Translations under genes and position numbers: made by a program
Shown here: positions 30,901 to 40,965 of the stretch, piece after piece
Layout of the letters: the number at the start of each line of letters is the position of its first letter
How positions within the stretch are numbered: the first letter of the stretch is position 1
The notes under the pieces: generated by a model
Database searches by the model: none
Seen by the model: only the letters and a program-made list of their open reading frames with translations
Told to the model about the DNA's origin: nothing
NCBI RefSeq assembly: GCF_019175285.1
Contig: NC_056527.1
Location: forward strand, 117,383,418-117,447,417
Length of the DNA stretch: 64,000 nt
From: Sceloporus undulatus
Lineage: Eukaryota; Chordata; Lepidosauria; Squamata; Phrynosomatidae
Direction of reading: 5' to 3'

Positions 30901-33900
30901 CAAGTCAAATGACCCAATTCTTTCATGAGCCAAAGTGAGCTATGGCTGTGTTCTTGGTGGTCCCTCCCCCCCAGATTCACAATATATTTGCCAATCCTGA
31001 AGTCTGAATACCTTCCAAATCAATTTTTTTTCAAAAAGAGATCTAGTGGTTGGAGGTAAGCAAGAGGTGATTTGCAGCATCACCATTTAAAAATCGAAAT
31101 GTTAGTCTAAATATTTATATACAAGATTAAATATACCCATAAGTACTTATATACTATAGCCATTCATATTCAGGGGAAGAGAAGGACCAGGGGGTCACTC
31201 AAGCCTTGTAGTATTGAAGGCCATTTGATTGAAAGATACAATAAAAACCTTAAAAATAGAAGAGGGAAGGAGCTGGAGCACAGAGTCCCTTTTAAAACTG
31301 AATGTGCATCTTTTGCTCTCAGTTTATGAGGTTGTCGCCAAAGAAAATCTGCTCTATGTCAGACCAGAACCCAAGGAGACCAAGAACTGCAATTCCAGAA
31401 GCAGGATTCAAGTGCCCCCCCACCTCCGATTATGCCAGCCTGTAATTCCCAGCATTCCTGCCCACTGCCTGTGTTGGAAAGGGCTGCTGGGACTTGAAGT
31501 CCAACAGAATCTTGAGAGCTACATGTTTCTCACCCCTGCCTTTTTCCATCCAAAATTCTTCCTTTCCTTGCAGAGAGAGTGGGAGATACAGTCCTGTATA
31601 CCAGCCGAGTGAAGAATAGGAAAAGAACCTTGGTTTTGTACAGCGCCGTGTAGACTTACGGCGCTTTATAAATAAAGCTAATAATAATAATATAATAAAT
31701 AATCGGCCTTCCCTAATAACCCAATTGTGCAAATTCCACGTATCTTCTGTTGTTTTACCCAGCAGAGTAATGTGAGGAGCTCCTGGCCACTTTACCTGCG
31801 GTATCTGGGACGGAAGCGAGGCGCTGGGGCTCTCTCCCCAGCCTGGATTTGCTGCTGCTGGTCTCCCTCAGGCTGGGTGACATCTTTGGGATCTGTGCTT
31901 TCAGTGCCCTGGGGAAGAAGATCACATTGCTCAAGATACACAAGAGAGAGGCCTTTGCTCAAGCCAGAAAAGACCTATCCGAGAGTACAATGCATCTACA
32001 GCAGGACTGGCCAACCTTAGCAAGCGGAGGCTCTTGCCCACCTGCACCGGCCACACTGTCACTCCGGGCATAGTTGGAAGTGAATTCAAGTCACTTTCAA
32101 TTCCATGACCCAGATGAGTAATGGCCAGTTCATAAGGGGTTTCTGAGGTTGCAGGGAGGACAAAAGAGTTTGTGTGCAAGAAATGTTGCTGGACTTTTTT
32201 GTGATAAGTGACCAACTAGACCCCCACTTTTGCTGCTGCCCAGACTATAGCAAAGGGGCTGAATTTTGCACAGGGATATTCGTCTATAGATTTGCTTTTG
32301 GGTAGGAAAAGGGGAGCTGGCATGGGGTCGTAGTCTGAGTGCTGGACTAGGACTCCAAGAGGCCAGGGTTCAAATTGCCATTTAGCCATGGAAGCCCACT
32401 TGGTGCCATTGGGCAAGTCACACTATTCTCTCAGCCTCATAAGGTGGCAACAACAAATCTCCTCTGAAGAAATTTGGTCAGGAAAATGCTAGGACAGTTG
32501 TGAGAGTTAACTTGAAGGTGGACCTAAATACCCTATAGGCACCAGATCCCATCTGGTTGTGAGAGATAAGCAGGGTCAGTCCTGGTTAGCATTTACATGG
32601 GAGACTGGCAATCAATCTCAAGTACTGTAGGCTATATTGCAGAGGAAGGTATTGGCAAACCAACCTCGGCATATTCTTAGCCTAAGAAAACCCTATGAAA
32701 TTCATGGAGTCGCCATAAGACACACACACACAACTTGAATACATGTAACAAGGAAAAGGCATGGATAAATCCTACATGCAGATCACCAAGTGCAAACTCA
32801 AAACTTGGGAGAGTTCAAGGTGTTTGAAGTCACCTTAAGAGACCTTAAGTGACACAGAACTGGGCTAAACTCCCACAGGGTCTGGCAAGGGACCAAATGC
32901 CCAGCTTCTCTTGCCCTACAAACCACATCTCCAGTTGACCCCCTGGCCCTCCTTCCCGGACTCACGTCTGCTGGCTGAACCTGCTGCTGCTGGCCCTGAG
33001 CCCGAGGGCCCCGCACAAATCTCCGGCGGAAGAAAAATGGTGGAGGGCGCCTTCGCCGAGGGCGCTGCTGCACATTATCATCAGCCCTCTCCCCTTCGCT
33101 GACCGTCTCGGCGGCCCCTTCTGTCCGGGTAGCTTCCTGCTGCTGTTGGGCCTGCCGGGGCCGAGGAATGAACCTGCGGAAACGGCGACGGTTGGGAGCG
33201 TAGCGGCTGCCCTTCACAGGAACACCGCCCGGGCCAGTTACGTTGGCTGCCTCGGCACCCTGCAGAAGATGGGGAGGAAGATATATGAGCTTCACAGAAG
33301 GTCCATGCAGCCTTGGCCGAGGATGGGCTACAGTCTCCTCCACAAACTACCTTCTCTCCTTCCACCACATCGAACTCCACCGTTTCCCCATCTCCAACGC
33401 TGCGGAGGAATTTACGGGGATTGTTTCTCTTGATCGCCGTCTAGCAAACAGAATACAAGAATGAGCAACTATGTTCACAGTGGAATGCTCACGGTCATGC
33501 CAATTCTCCTTCTGAAATGACTATTGAATTGTGAGTCAACACTGACCAAAAACCCACATTTCATCTGATCTACACTAGTTGGGACTATGAATAGGATTCA
33601 CTTATGCATGGCACAATCTTGGGTTGTGTACTTATGATTCCTACAATATGCCTACTCAGTTCAATTTGCAAACTACGGGAGACTGTTCTTTCAAGGGTTG
33701 TTTTGCAGAAGCAAGCAATGAAGATTTGGATCGACAAATGGAAGCATTTTCTTTATAGAGAGATATGGATTTCACTACTACTACTAAAGACAGCCAGCAT
33801 CTTAAGATGCTTTTAGAAGACCAATTTAGGAGTGTAGCACTAGTAATACTTTCTAGTCATGGTGGGTACACATTATTCCCAGGATGAGAGGTGGTAGGGC

Positions 33901-36900
33901 ACCACAGAATGGGAAAGAACTATTACCCTCATGGCATAAGACCAGAGTTAGAAAGGACCCCAGGTCTTTTGCTGGTGCTGGAACAAACAGTTACAGCATC
34001 CCTGAGAGGTGACCATCCAAGCTCTGCTTAAAAACCTCCAACTAAAGAGAATCCACAGGCATCTCATTGACTACTGTACAAAACCAGATACGGCTTAGAT
34101 AGGCCATTAGTTTGCTCCATGGGGCTCGTTTCCTACTGGTTACATACAGAATACAATAATCCATGGAGAACAAAGTGATTCTAAGTTCTCAAAAGGCCAT
34201 TTTCTAGATATTAGTGTCGCTCTCAACTTAGAGTTGCACACCTGTTGGTCAACTTATCCCTCCAAATTAACAGGGACAGCACTGCATCCTTAAGCTAAAT
34301 GCATATATAATGGGGCCTGGATTTCCTCCGATAGACAAAGAGAGACTTTGCAGTCAGTATCAGATAGTCCTACAGGTGCTATAGTATAGAATTCAAACAG
34401 ATTCTAGTGGAAAGACTTTCCAGAATCCCCAGCCCAGACTTTTGCTTGTCAGCTCTGCCTTAAAATAGGAAGTGAGAGTATGGTGGCTGAGATATAAGCC
34501 TAGAGTATGATGAAGAAATGGCAATTGATTACTTTGCTGGAGATATGGGTCTTACCTGGTGCACAAACACATCCTCCTTGGTATCATTCCTGTAGTGAGG
34601 TGGGAAAAAGCAAATATCAAATTTAGCATACTTCTAGGTGGAGGGTCCGCATGTCAGACACGTCCCTTTCTAAAAAGAACTTGCAACTAATTATGAGGAT
34701 GTGGGAGACTTCATGAAATCCACAAGCCCTACTTTCATCTCCCTGAATTTTGGTCAAAATCATCTCCTCTTCCATCACCAATAAATAGCAGCTGGAAGGG
34801 CACTGACACTTCTGCAATTGGCATGTTATTCTCAACAGCCACAAGCCAAGTCAGATTCCCATGCTTCCATGCCAACCTGACTTAAGTTAAGGAATGTTAT
34901 CCTTCCAGCTGCGCTGCTTTCTCTTTAAATTAAATTAAATTAAATTTTTAAATTAAATTAAATTAAATTCTTTAAATTAAGTATCCAGCTCATTTCCACT
35001 CCAATATCAACTGGAGGTAATACAGGACAGAGATACAGCCATGTTGTCCACAAGGCTAAACCTAAGATATTTCTGGTTATTTAAGCACTTGAGAACAATG
35101 TAAACTTCAGTGCACCTGATGAGGATTTTAGGAGTAGTTAAGAACCAGAGAACCAGCAGTTTGAGTGCTGGACTATGAGTCTGGAGGCCAAGGACTGAAT
35201 CCTTGCTCAGGCATGGAAACCCACCGGGTGACTTAGGGCAAGTCACACTCTCTCAGCCGCAGAGGGAGGCAAAGGCAACCCCCCTCTGAACAACTTTTGC
35301 CAGGAACATAGGGTTGCCATAAGTTAGAAATGACCTGAAGGCACACAACAACAACAGCAAGAACCAGACAGTCTAATCCCTCCCCCCTGCAGAACTAAAT
35401 TAAAAACAACTCTGATAGAAGTTTAATTCTTCTCAACTTGGAACTGAATCATCTTACTGTTATTTTATCAGTGGATATTATTTATCATGATTATTAATTG
35501 GGAATTGTAAGTGCTGTGTTGGAGGGAGGAATAATGGGTTTTATTTAGTATTTTATTGTACTCTGTAATGTATTTTATTCTCATTGGAAGCCGCCTCGAT
35601 CCAAACAGAGGTGGGATATAAATAAAATTTATTATTATAACACATTTCTTTTGTATACAGACACCCTAAGAAGGCATCAAAACACAAGCCACAGAGAATG
35701 GATAAGGAACCTCAAGTCCTAAGCTGCCTTGTTGGGAGTTGTCCAAGATGAATTGCTTGGCTTAACCAGCTATAGTACTTGCACCGGCCACACTGACACC
35801 ACACTTCTCCATGGCAAATTAGATCTGACTAACTAGCTGAGATTTCTGAAATCACACAAAGGGTGGTAATAATAATAATAATAATGTATTATATTTCAAG
35901 GATCAAATGCACAAAGGATTCAGGCTTGTTAATATAACTGCTTGGGCTTCAGTACATTCATTTATAAGCTGATTTTCAGGGAAGCTTGCTTAAGTTTGCT
36001 CAAGGCTTTCCCAGGTGTTATCTAGGGTGGGGCCCAAGGACCTTTTGCTGCAAAAGAACCACAGCCGGGTGCTCAGCTGACCAGCTGCCATGGTGTCAAA
36101 GTAATCTTTGCTCTTCTGACTCAGTTGCTTCTCCCGAGGAGGAAGCGGGGCAATGAGAAAGAGATCTGAAGCTAAGCTCCATGCCAGGCTCACAAGGGCC
36201 CAGCTCTTCTAAAAGCAAGTGCATTTGTATCTGACCATGTGCAAAGTGCATTTCCCCTCATTGAAGAGTTACACCCCATGCTCAGAACTGACCATACAAC
36301 CTCTGGTCAAGTGTGGGCCATTAGCCCCTCTCTTTAGATTTGAAAGAAATGGGAATGTACCAAGGGAACATGAGAGGGATCTAAGCAGTATGATTTAAGG
36401 CAAGGCAAGGGAATTACATGGTTCTCCAAAGCTGGCTGAACTGCAACTCCCAGTAGTCCTATCCCAGCCTAGCCAAGCGTAAGGGCTGCTGGGTTCAACA
36501 ACATCCAGAGGACCATGCTTTGCCCACTGCTAATTTAAGCCCAGACATCTGAACAGATTACATTCAGATTTCTGGCTTTGGGTTAAATTGCAACCGACTA
36601 AAAGCTCTGCATTTCCTCACTTGCAGTTGGCATTCAACCCCATCTGCTTCGGACATCACAGGACGGCTGAAGAGTCCGGTTCAGGAGATTCCCGAATCCC
36701 CCAGGCTTTCTGGGACATGGGGGGCTCACCTGTTTATAAATCCATAGCCATTGCGGACGTTGAACCATTTCACTGTGCCTTGCACCTGAGTGGCTGCAAA
36801 CCATGGCCAAGGAAGAAAGAACATCAGTGACAATCTCAAGAGGCACACAGACCACCAACTTTCCCCCTCCCAGAAAAACCCCTGAATTTTAAGCAGACCC

Positions 36901-39900
36901 CTCAATCACTTCAGCATCCTAACTCCACCACCCGACAACGCGGATGGAGATCTTGAGGGACTGCAATTCCCAACACTCCTCACCACTGGTTCTGCTGGCA
37001 GTTGCAGTCCATGGCTTCATAGTTCCCATCTTGTCTTGCATAAATTGTCCAGCTCAAGGGACCAAAGCAAGAAACCTGCTTTCAAAGAAAGACCACTATT
37101 TCTTTCAATCCACTTCTCAGTTCTATTCTATTCCTTTTATTGTTTGTTGTATGCCGTCCTTGAAAACTGAACTGAGCATTTCTTCCTCTGGTTTTCACTG
37201 AAGCCGTACTGCGTTCTTGAGCAGCAAGTCAGTTCCACAAGGGACTTTACCAGAGAGACTGAGCTCCAAAGCACACTGCAGAAATAATCCACTTTGAAAC
37301 CACTTTCACTGTCCTGGCTCAATGCTATGGAACTGTGGGAACTGTAGTTCTGTGAGGCATTGAGCCTTCTTGTCAGAGAGCTCTGGTGCCACAAGGAACT
37401 ACAATTCCCAGTATACCCTAGTATCAAGCCAGGACAGTTACAGTGGTCTCAAAATGGATTATTTCTGCAGTGTGTGTTGGACCTTAGGGGCTCTTCAGAA
37501 CGGCCATTAAGGCCAGCCTGGGGACGGAGTCAGGGCATCGTGTCCACATGATGTACACCGTGCCCCAGGGCATCATGATGCTGTGTGTTGCTCCAAACAG
37601 CGTATGACGTAATGGCGCCCCTCCTGCACTTTGTCTGCATGATGCAGCGCTGAAAGAGCACCGTAGAGCCGCAGTGCTGTGGCTATTGCACCCTTCCCAG
37701 GGCGAAAAAAGGCGCCCTGGTGGTGCAGCCACTCACCAAAATCATAAGGTTGCAAGTTCAATACCAGCCAAGGGCTCAAGCTCAGCTCAGGCTTGCATCC
37801 TTCCCAGGTTGATAACCTGGGTCAAGGACCCAGCTTGTTGGGGGCAATGAGCTTACAGTTGTAAACCCCTTAGAGACTACTTAGCTCAGTAAGAAGCGGT
37901 ATATAAATGAAGCTGCCATTGCTATTGCTCCTTTTTGCTCCCAGGAAAGGCTGGATTGGGGGCCGCGGCATGCGGTTGCCACAGCCCAATCCGGCTAGGA
38001 AAGGGGTGGCGTCATGGCATCCCTTAGCCATAGAACTAATAAGTATGGGTGGCACTTGGCTAGAAGGGCCAGTCCAGGAATTTGGGGGAGATTTTTGATC
38101 CCTATAGTAAGGCCAGAGACTTCCAGCAAAGAGGATGCACCTCTGAGTAAGCGGTCCACCAAGCCAGGGGCACAGCTTGGTTGGTACTAGGCATCATAAT
38201 TTTCAGCGCTTCATAAATAAAGGTTAATAATAATAATAATAATAAAGCCCCTGGCAAACTCAGTTACAGTATGGCTGCATCCACATTGGAGAAATAACCT
38301 GGTCTGGCACTGCTTTGACTCTTTTCTGGCTCAAGGCTATGGAATTCTGGGAGTTGGAGTTTGTTGTGGGTGGGCCCAGAGTGGAGCTCAGCCCACCCAC
38401 AACTCCAACTCCTAGAATTCCATAGTCTTGAGCCAGGGCAGTTAAAGTGGTGCCAAACTAGGTTATTTCTCCAATGTGGCTGCAGCCCTAGCAAGGAGGG
38501 GAAGTGCACAGCTAGCATTTTCCCCAAAGCTCTAGGAATATTCTCCCATAGGAGAAAGAGGAAGGGTAGCTCAGTGGTGCAGAGCGCATGCCCTCCCAGA
38601 AGGTCCTGGGTGCAAATCCCGGTGGCGCCTTCAGTTAAAGAGCCAGGCAGGAAAGGACAGGACTGTAACTACTTTCCTTTAATTAGCTCAGGATGCTGAG
38701 AGCGGTAGTCCCCCAAAGTAATCTCTCTCTCTTCCTCCACAGAAATTTGGGCAGATATTTTATTTACAGTATTTATTTAACAGGACACCATTCTCTTTCT
38801 GGGGGTCTCAAGGCTACTTCCAGAGCAATTTCAGGATGCTGGGAGCTGCAGTCCTCCCAAAGAAAACCCCCCTCCCAGTTTTGGCCAAAACTTATTTCAT
38901 TTCATTTGGACGCCGGCTTTCTCTTAATGTGGGACCCAACGCAGCTTTCAAAGCAAATTTTAAAGAAAAAAACACTTTACAAGATAACTTGGGATGATGG
39001 GAATTGCAGTCCACCAAGTAAGCTCTCTCTGTCTCTCTCAAAATTTTGGCAGAGACTTTATTTCATTTGGACACTGCATTTGTCTTTTTAAAAAGCCCAC
39101 CTTAACAGGACACTTCAGGATGCTGGGAGCTGCAGTCCTCCCCATAGGAATCTCTCTAGAAATTGCGGCCAAGACTTTATTCATGTATTTCATTTGGACA
39201 CCGCCTTTGTCTTTGCGTGGCATCCAAGGTGGCTTCTCAAATAAATGAATTTCTTTAAAACCACCTTCACAGAAGAACTCAGGATGCTGGAAGCTGCAAT
39301 CCCCCCAAAGTAATTTCTCTCTTTCCAGAAGTTTTGGCCAAAACTTTTATGTCCTTAGCAGAAGAACTCAGGATGCTGGGAGCTGCAGTCCCCCTGAGCA
39401 ATCTCTCTCTCCAGAACCTTTGACCAAAGCTTTTGGAGGCCGCCTTTCTCTTAAGGGTGGGACCCAAGGCAGCTTCCAAAGTAATTCAAAAAGGACAACT
39501 CAGGACAGTCATTCTCCCTGTTTCCCCACCTGGAGTCCAGGCCCCGCCCACCAACCTTACTAGGCCCCGCCCACCAATCCCACCAATCCCCGCCCCCTCG
39601 AGGGGGAGAAAGCGGTTTCGCCTAAGCGCCCTGAGCGAGCCCCTCCCACCCTCTCATAGGCCCCGCCCCTCACCTAAAACGCGCTTGGCAGCCTGGCTCC
39701 GAGGAGCGGCGAGTGCGGCGTTGCTGCTGCTGCTGCTGCTAGGTGCCCCTCCGGCGGCGGCGGCGGCGGGCGCTGAGGGCTTGGCCACCCCGGCCGCGGG
39801 CTCCCCCGCGGGGCTCTCCCCGGGGCCTCCGGTCACGGCTCCCCCTCCGCCCCCGCCGCCGCTCTCCGCTTCGCTCAGCATCCCCTCCGCCGGCGCTGTC

Positions 39901-40125
39901 CGTCCGCCTCGTCCCGTCCCGTCCTTCGTCCGTCCGTTGGTGCCGTCGAACCCCGGGACACTCCCTCGCGCCGCCAACGCCCAATCAGCAACGGCCGCTC
40001 GCCTCCCTCTGTCTCTCTCACTCCCTCTGCCCCGCCCCCTCCCTCGAGCGCGCCCGCCCACGCGCCAATCCTGGCCAATCAGCGACGCCGCCGCTCGCCA
40101 CGCCTCAGAAGAACGCTCCGCCCGC
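27985..40125 (-). CDS. YBX2: YBX2 gene (Y-box binding protein 2), whole locus
   Basis: Germ-cell Y-box protein (MSY2/FRGY2/contrin type) that binds Y-box DNA and packages stored maternal and spermatid mRNAs. Eight exons from 39,881 to 29,096 give 386 codons: an Ala/Gly/Pro-rich N terminus, a cold-shock domain split over the family's 64-, 34- and 90-base exons, and alternating basic/aromatic and acidic or Gln-rich C-terminal islands. YBX2 rather than YBX1 or YBX3 is indicated by [44 protein letters not shown] and [11 protein letters not shown]. The stop codon lies either in a short last exon at 28,051 or by read-through of exon 8. The gene is tail-to-tail with SLC2A4 and divergent from EIF5A. 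Confidence 0.95.
28002..28007 (-). terminator. YBX2: Candidate YBX2 polyadenylation signal
   Basis: AATAAA on the minus strand (TTTATT on plus), placed just after the tentative last exon. No comparable signal was seen after the read-through stop at 29,081. Confidence 0.4.
28037..28051 (-). CDS. YBX2: Tentative YBX2 last coding exon
   Basis: A strong acceptor (ttttgtctttgcag) precedes 28,051. Joined to exon 8 in phase 0 it adds only four codons (LCCN) and a TGA. An AATAAA follows about 30 bases later, giving a very short terminal exon. The adjacent frame reads YAATEKEDD then TAG, but no phase-2 donor in exon 8 reaches it. The assignment is weak. Confidence 0.35.
   Translation of the reverse strand, partial: LCCN
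28155..28480 (-). mobile_element. CR1 LINE 3'-end fragment, diverged
   Basis: TAGAACCATCACATTGGAAG, ACCATCTACTCTAACCCCCT, AGGAATGCAAAGCAGCC and ATGTGACAGCCCTTCAGATA. It overlaps the YBX2 intron upstream of the tentative last exon. Confidence 0.7.
28770..28908. mobile_element. hAT-type foldback element
   Basis: CAGTGATTCCCAAACTCTGG and GAGTTTGGGAACCACTGA ends; arms GTTTTGGACTTCAGCTC and GGGAGCTGAAGTTTAAA. Confidence 0.8.
29096..29275 (-). CDS. YBX2: YBX2 exon 8 (Ala/Pro-rich tail)
   Basis: 180 bases, 60 codons from [13 protein letters not shown] to [10 protein letters not shown], ending at a perfect donor gtaagt. No close match to the mammalian tail is recognised, but the frame is open and flanked by good splice sites. 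If the donor is not used the frame reads VSGG and stops at 29,081. Confidence 0.75.
29533..29764 (-). mobile_element. ACA-type SINE, minus strand
   Basis: TGAAGTCATTTCTGATTTAT, GTTTTCTTGGCAAG, GAGGCAGAGAGAGTGGGACT, GGGATTTGAACCCTAG. It lies in YBX2 intron 7-8's outer flank. Confidence 0.85.
29810..30390 (-). other. YBX2: YBX2 intron 7, nothing recognised
   Basis: Begins with a run of about 16 Cs. No conserved frame; A/T-rich remainder. Confidence 0.5.
30656..30830 (-). CDS. YBX2: YBX2 exon 7
   Basis: 175 bases: [58 protein letters not shown]. It is close to mammalian YBX2 through the whole exon. It carries the last arginine-rich island, which in this family mediates RNA packaging. Confidence 0.94.
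31796..31908 (-). CDS. YBX2: YBX2 exon 6
   Basis: 113 bases, phase 0 in and phase 2 out: [20 protein letters not shown] and [17 protein letters not shown]. The acidic/Gln segment then basic RFRPRYRR matches the mammalian C-terminal tail. Confidence 0.94.
32315..32522 (+). mobile_element. ACA-type SINE
   Basis: GCTGGACTAGGACTCCAAG, GGCCAGGGTTCAAATTGCC, GGGCAAGTCACACTATTCTC. Confidence 0.8.
32538..32740 (+). mobile_element. 5S-rRNA-derived SINE, second copy
   Basis: ATCCCATCTGGTTGTGAGAG, ATAAGCAGGGTCAGTCCTGG, TTAGCATTTACATGGGAGAC and TACTGTAGGC follow 5S rRNA. The tail matches the copy at 17,300, ending in (CA)n. Confidence 0.85.
32966..33259 (-). CDS. YBX2: YBX2 exon 5 (first basic and acidic islands)
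   Basis: 294 bases, 98 codons. [20 protein letters not shown] ends the cold-shock module. [19 protein letters not shown] is a basic/Gln island, [15 protein letters not shown] an acidic island, and [20 protein letters not shown] a second basic-aromatic island matching mammalian YBX2. Confidence 0.95.
33351..33440 (-). CDS. YBX2: YBX2 exon 4 (end of cold-shock domain)
   Basis: 90 bases, phase 0 at both ends. Encodes [20 protein letters not shown] then [10 protein letters not shown]. The KRNN and KFLRS residues match YBX2, whereas YBX1 has KKNN and KYLRS. Confidence 0.96.
33460..34550 (-). other. YBX2: YBX2 intron 3-4; CR1 fragment, otherwise unassigned
   Basis: A diverged CR1 end in reverse occurs near 33,935-34,080 (GGCATAAGACCAGAGTTAGA, GACCATCCAAGCTCTGCTTA). 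The rest shows no recognised feature. Confidence 0.5.
34556..34589 (-). CDS. YBX2: YBX2 exon 3 (cold-shock domain, RNP2 part)
   Basis: A 34-base exon encoding [11 protein letters not shown], the RNP2 motif VFVH of the cold-shock fold. The acceptor ctacag and donor gtaag are canonical. The size equals that of the other Y-box genes. Confidence 0.95.
34922..34982. repeat. (TTAAA)n microsatellite
   Basis: About eleven AAATT/TTAAA units, partly inverted around CTTTAAATTAA. Confidence 0.9.
35149..35361 (+). mobile_element. ACA-tailed SINE
   Basis: TTGAGTGCTGGACTATGAGT, GGCAAGTCACACTCTCTCAG, TAAGTTAGAAATGACCTGAA and tail ACACAACAACAACAGC. Confidence 0.88.
35560..35640 (+). repeat. LINE 3' tail
   Basis: GGAAGCCGCCTCGATCC, GGTGGGATATAAATAAAATT and TTATTATTAT. 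Confidence 0.6.
36730..36793 (-). CDS. YBX2: YBX2 exon 2 (cold-shock domain, RNP1 part)
   Basis: Exactly 64 bases, the standard size for this family. Encodes (A)[20 protein letters not shown] with the RNP1-type motif NGYGFI intact. The family reads VLGTVKWF; here Leu is Gln (codon caa). Confidence 0.95.
37267..37480. mobile_element. Foldback element, family A (AACACACTGCAG subfamily)
   Basis: CAAAGCACACTGCAGAAATA, TGGGAACTGTAGTTCTGTGA, GAACTACAATTCCCAGTATA and GATTATTTCTGCAGTGTGTG. Confidence 0.88.
37715..37915 (+). mobile_element. tRNA-derived SINE with CCGCTTAGAG-type tail
   Basis: GGCGCCCTGGTGGTGCAGC, AAGGTTGCAAGTTCAATACC (B-box-like), then GTTGTAAACCCCTTAGAGAC and GAAGCGGTATATAAATGAAG. 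Confidence 0.75.
38275..38486. mobile_element. Foldback element, family A (CACTGGAGAAATAACC subfamily)
   Basis: GCATCCACATTGGAGAAATA and GGTTATTTCTCCAATGTGGC are complementary. Interior GGAATTCTGGGAGTTGGAGT and CAACTCCTAGAATTCCATAG. Confidence 0.9.
38560..38690 (+). mobile_element. tRNA-derived SINE head (Sauria-type)
   Basis: GGGTAGCTCAGTGGTGCAGA (A box), GAAGGTCCTGGGTGCAAATC (B box) and CCCGGTGGCGCCTTCAG. It has the promoter plan of squamate SINEs. Confidence 0.7.
38690..39520. repeat. Degenerate tandem repeat in YBX2 intron 1
   Basis: Six units of about 90-165 bases, each starting near CAGGATGCTGGGAGCTGCAG, then AATCTCTCTC, TTTTGGCCAAAACTTTATTT and GGACACCGCCTTTGTC. Unit starts are near 38,691, 38,833, 38,992, 39,117, 39,282 and 39,371. 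Confidence 0.75.
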
Positions 40126-40270
40126 TCCGTCGCTTTCGACTCACCTGGGTTTTTATAGGCGCCGCGGACACGCCCCTCCGCTGTGGGAGCCACGCCCCTG
40201 CCGCGCTCCTATTGGCTGAGGCGCGCCAGGAGCCGGCTTCAGGTGCGCTCGCGCCACGTGGGTGGCCCCG
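39540..40270 (-). promoter_or_regulatory. YBX2: YBX2 CpG-island promoter with TATA-like and Y-box motifs
   Basis: GC- and CpG-rich block around YBX2 exon 1. On the minus strand TATAAAA lies at 40,157-40,151, so a start near 40,125 is plausible. CTGATTGGCCAG at 40,082-40,071 and CTGATTGGGCG at 39,988-39,978 match the Y-box (CTGATTGG core, inverted CCAAT). A further ATTGG lies near 40,210 on plus and an E-box CACGTG at 40,255-40,260. The island also contains exon 1. Confidence 0.7.
39674..39881 (-). CDS. YBX2: YBX2 exon 1 (start codon, low-complexity N terminus)
   Basis: ATG at 39,881 with G at -3. Encodes [19 protein letters not shown], Ala/Ser-rich sequence and RSQAAKRVL, ending in phase 1 at donor gtgagg. 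The start was chosen because MLSEAES resembles the family N termini MSEVEA and MSSEAE. The frame stays open to an ATG at 40,193, but that lies upstream of the TATA-like box. Confidence 0.85.
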
Positions 40271-40435
40271 CAGCGAAAGTGAAAGGGAAGTTACTTTTGC
40301 CAAAGGAAAGAAGTTACTTTTCTTTCTTTTTAGTTGGTGGAATTGCAGGACTGCTATCCTTCCTTCCAGGATATAAAGGCAGAATAAAGAAAATGTAATA
40401 TTAATAATGATGATGATAATAATAATAATGGTAGG

Positions 40436-40860
40436 GGGTGATGGGACTTGTAGTCCCCACATTGTGGCTGCGATGGCCGCCTCGATATATTGGGAGAAAG
40501 GCGGGATACAAGTAAATATAATAATAATGATGATAATAAAAATTATAGCGGGCTTATGGGAGTTGTAGTGGGGGCTGGGTGATGGGATTGGTAGTCCCCA
40601 AATTGTAGCTGCCATGGCAGCCTTGAGTCCCTGTATTGGGACAAATGTGGGATATAAGAAAATAATAATAATAATAATAAAAGGATGATGGGAATTGTTG
40701 TGGCTTCCAGGTGATGGGATTTGTAGTCTATGAATTGTAGCTGGGGGTGGGTGATGGGATTTGTCAAGGCTTCTCGATGATGGGAGTCGCAGTCCAGAAG
40801 TTCTATCTGGGATGGTTGGGGATGCTGGGAGTTGTTGTCCAAGTGGAACCCTGGGATCTG
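40436..40860. repeat. Degenerate tandem repeat upstream of YBX2
   Basis: Four units built from GGTGATGGGATTTGTAGTCC, CAAATTGTAGCTG and, in the first two, TATTGGGACAAATGTGGGAT with (ATA)n runs. Confidence 0.7.
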
Positions 40861-40965
40861 TAGTTTATCTCCTAAAACTACAGATCCTAGAATTCCATAG
40901 CATGGAGTTGGGGCTTTTAATGCTGTGTCAAACTGCATCAATTCTGGAGTGTAGATGCAAGGGGC
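40840..40965. mobile_element. Foldback element, family A, half copy
   Basis: ACTACAGATCCTAGAATTCC, GGCTTTTAATGCTGTGTC and CATCAATTCTGGAGTGTAGA. Confidence 0.7.

Noticed and set aside
40193-40193. Upstream in-frame ATG as the YBX2 start
   Set aside because: It lies upstream of the TATA-like box and would add 104 Arg-rich residues unlike the family; MLSEAES at 39,881 fits better.
39433-40219. Long plus-strand frames over the YBX2 promoter
   Set aside because: They are antisense shadows of YBX2 exon 1 and GC-rich flank.
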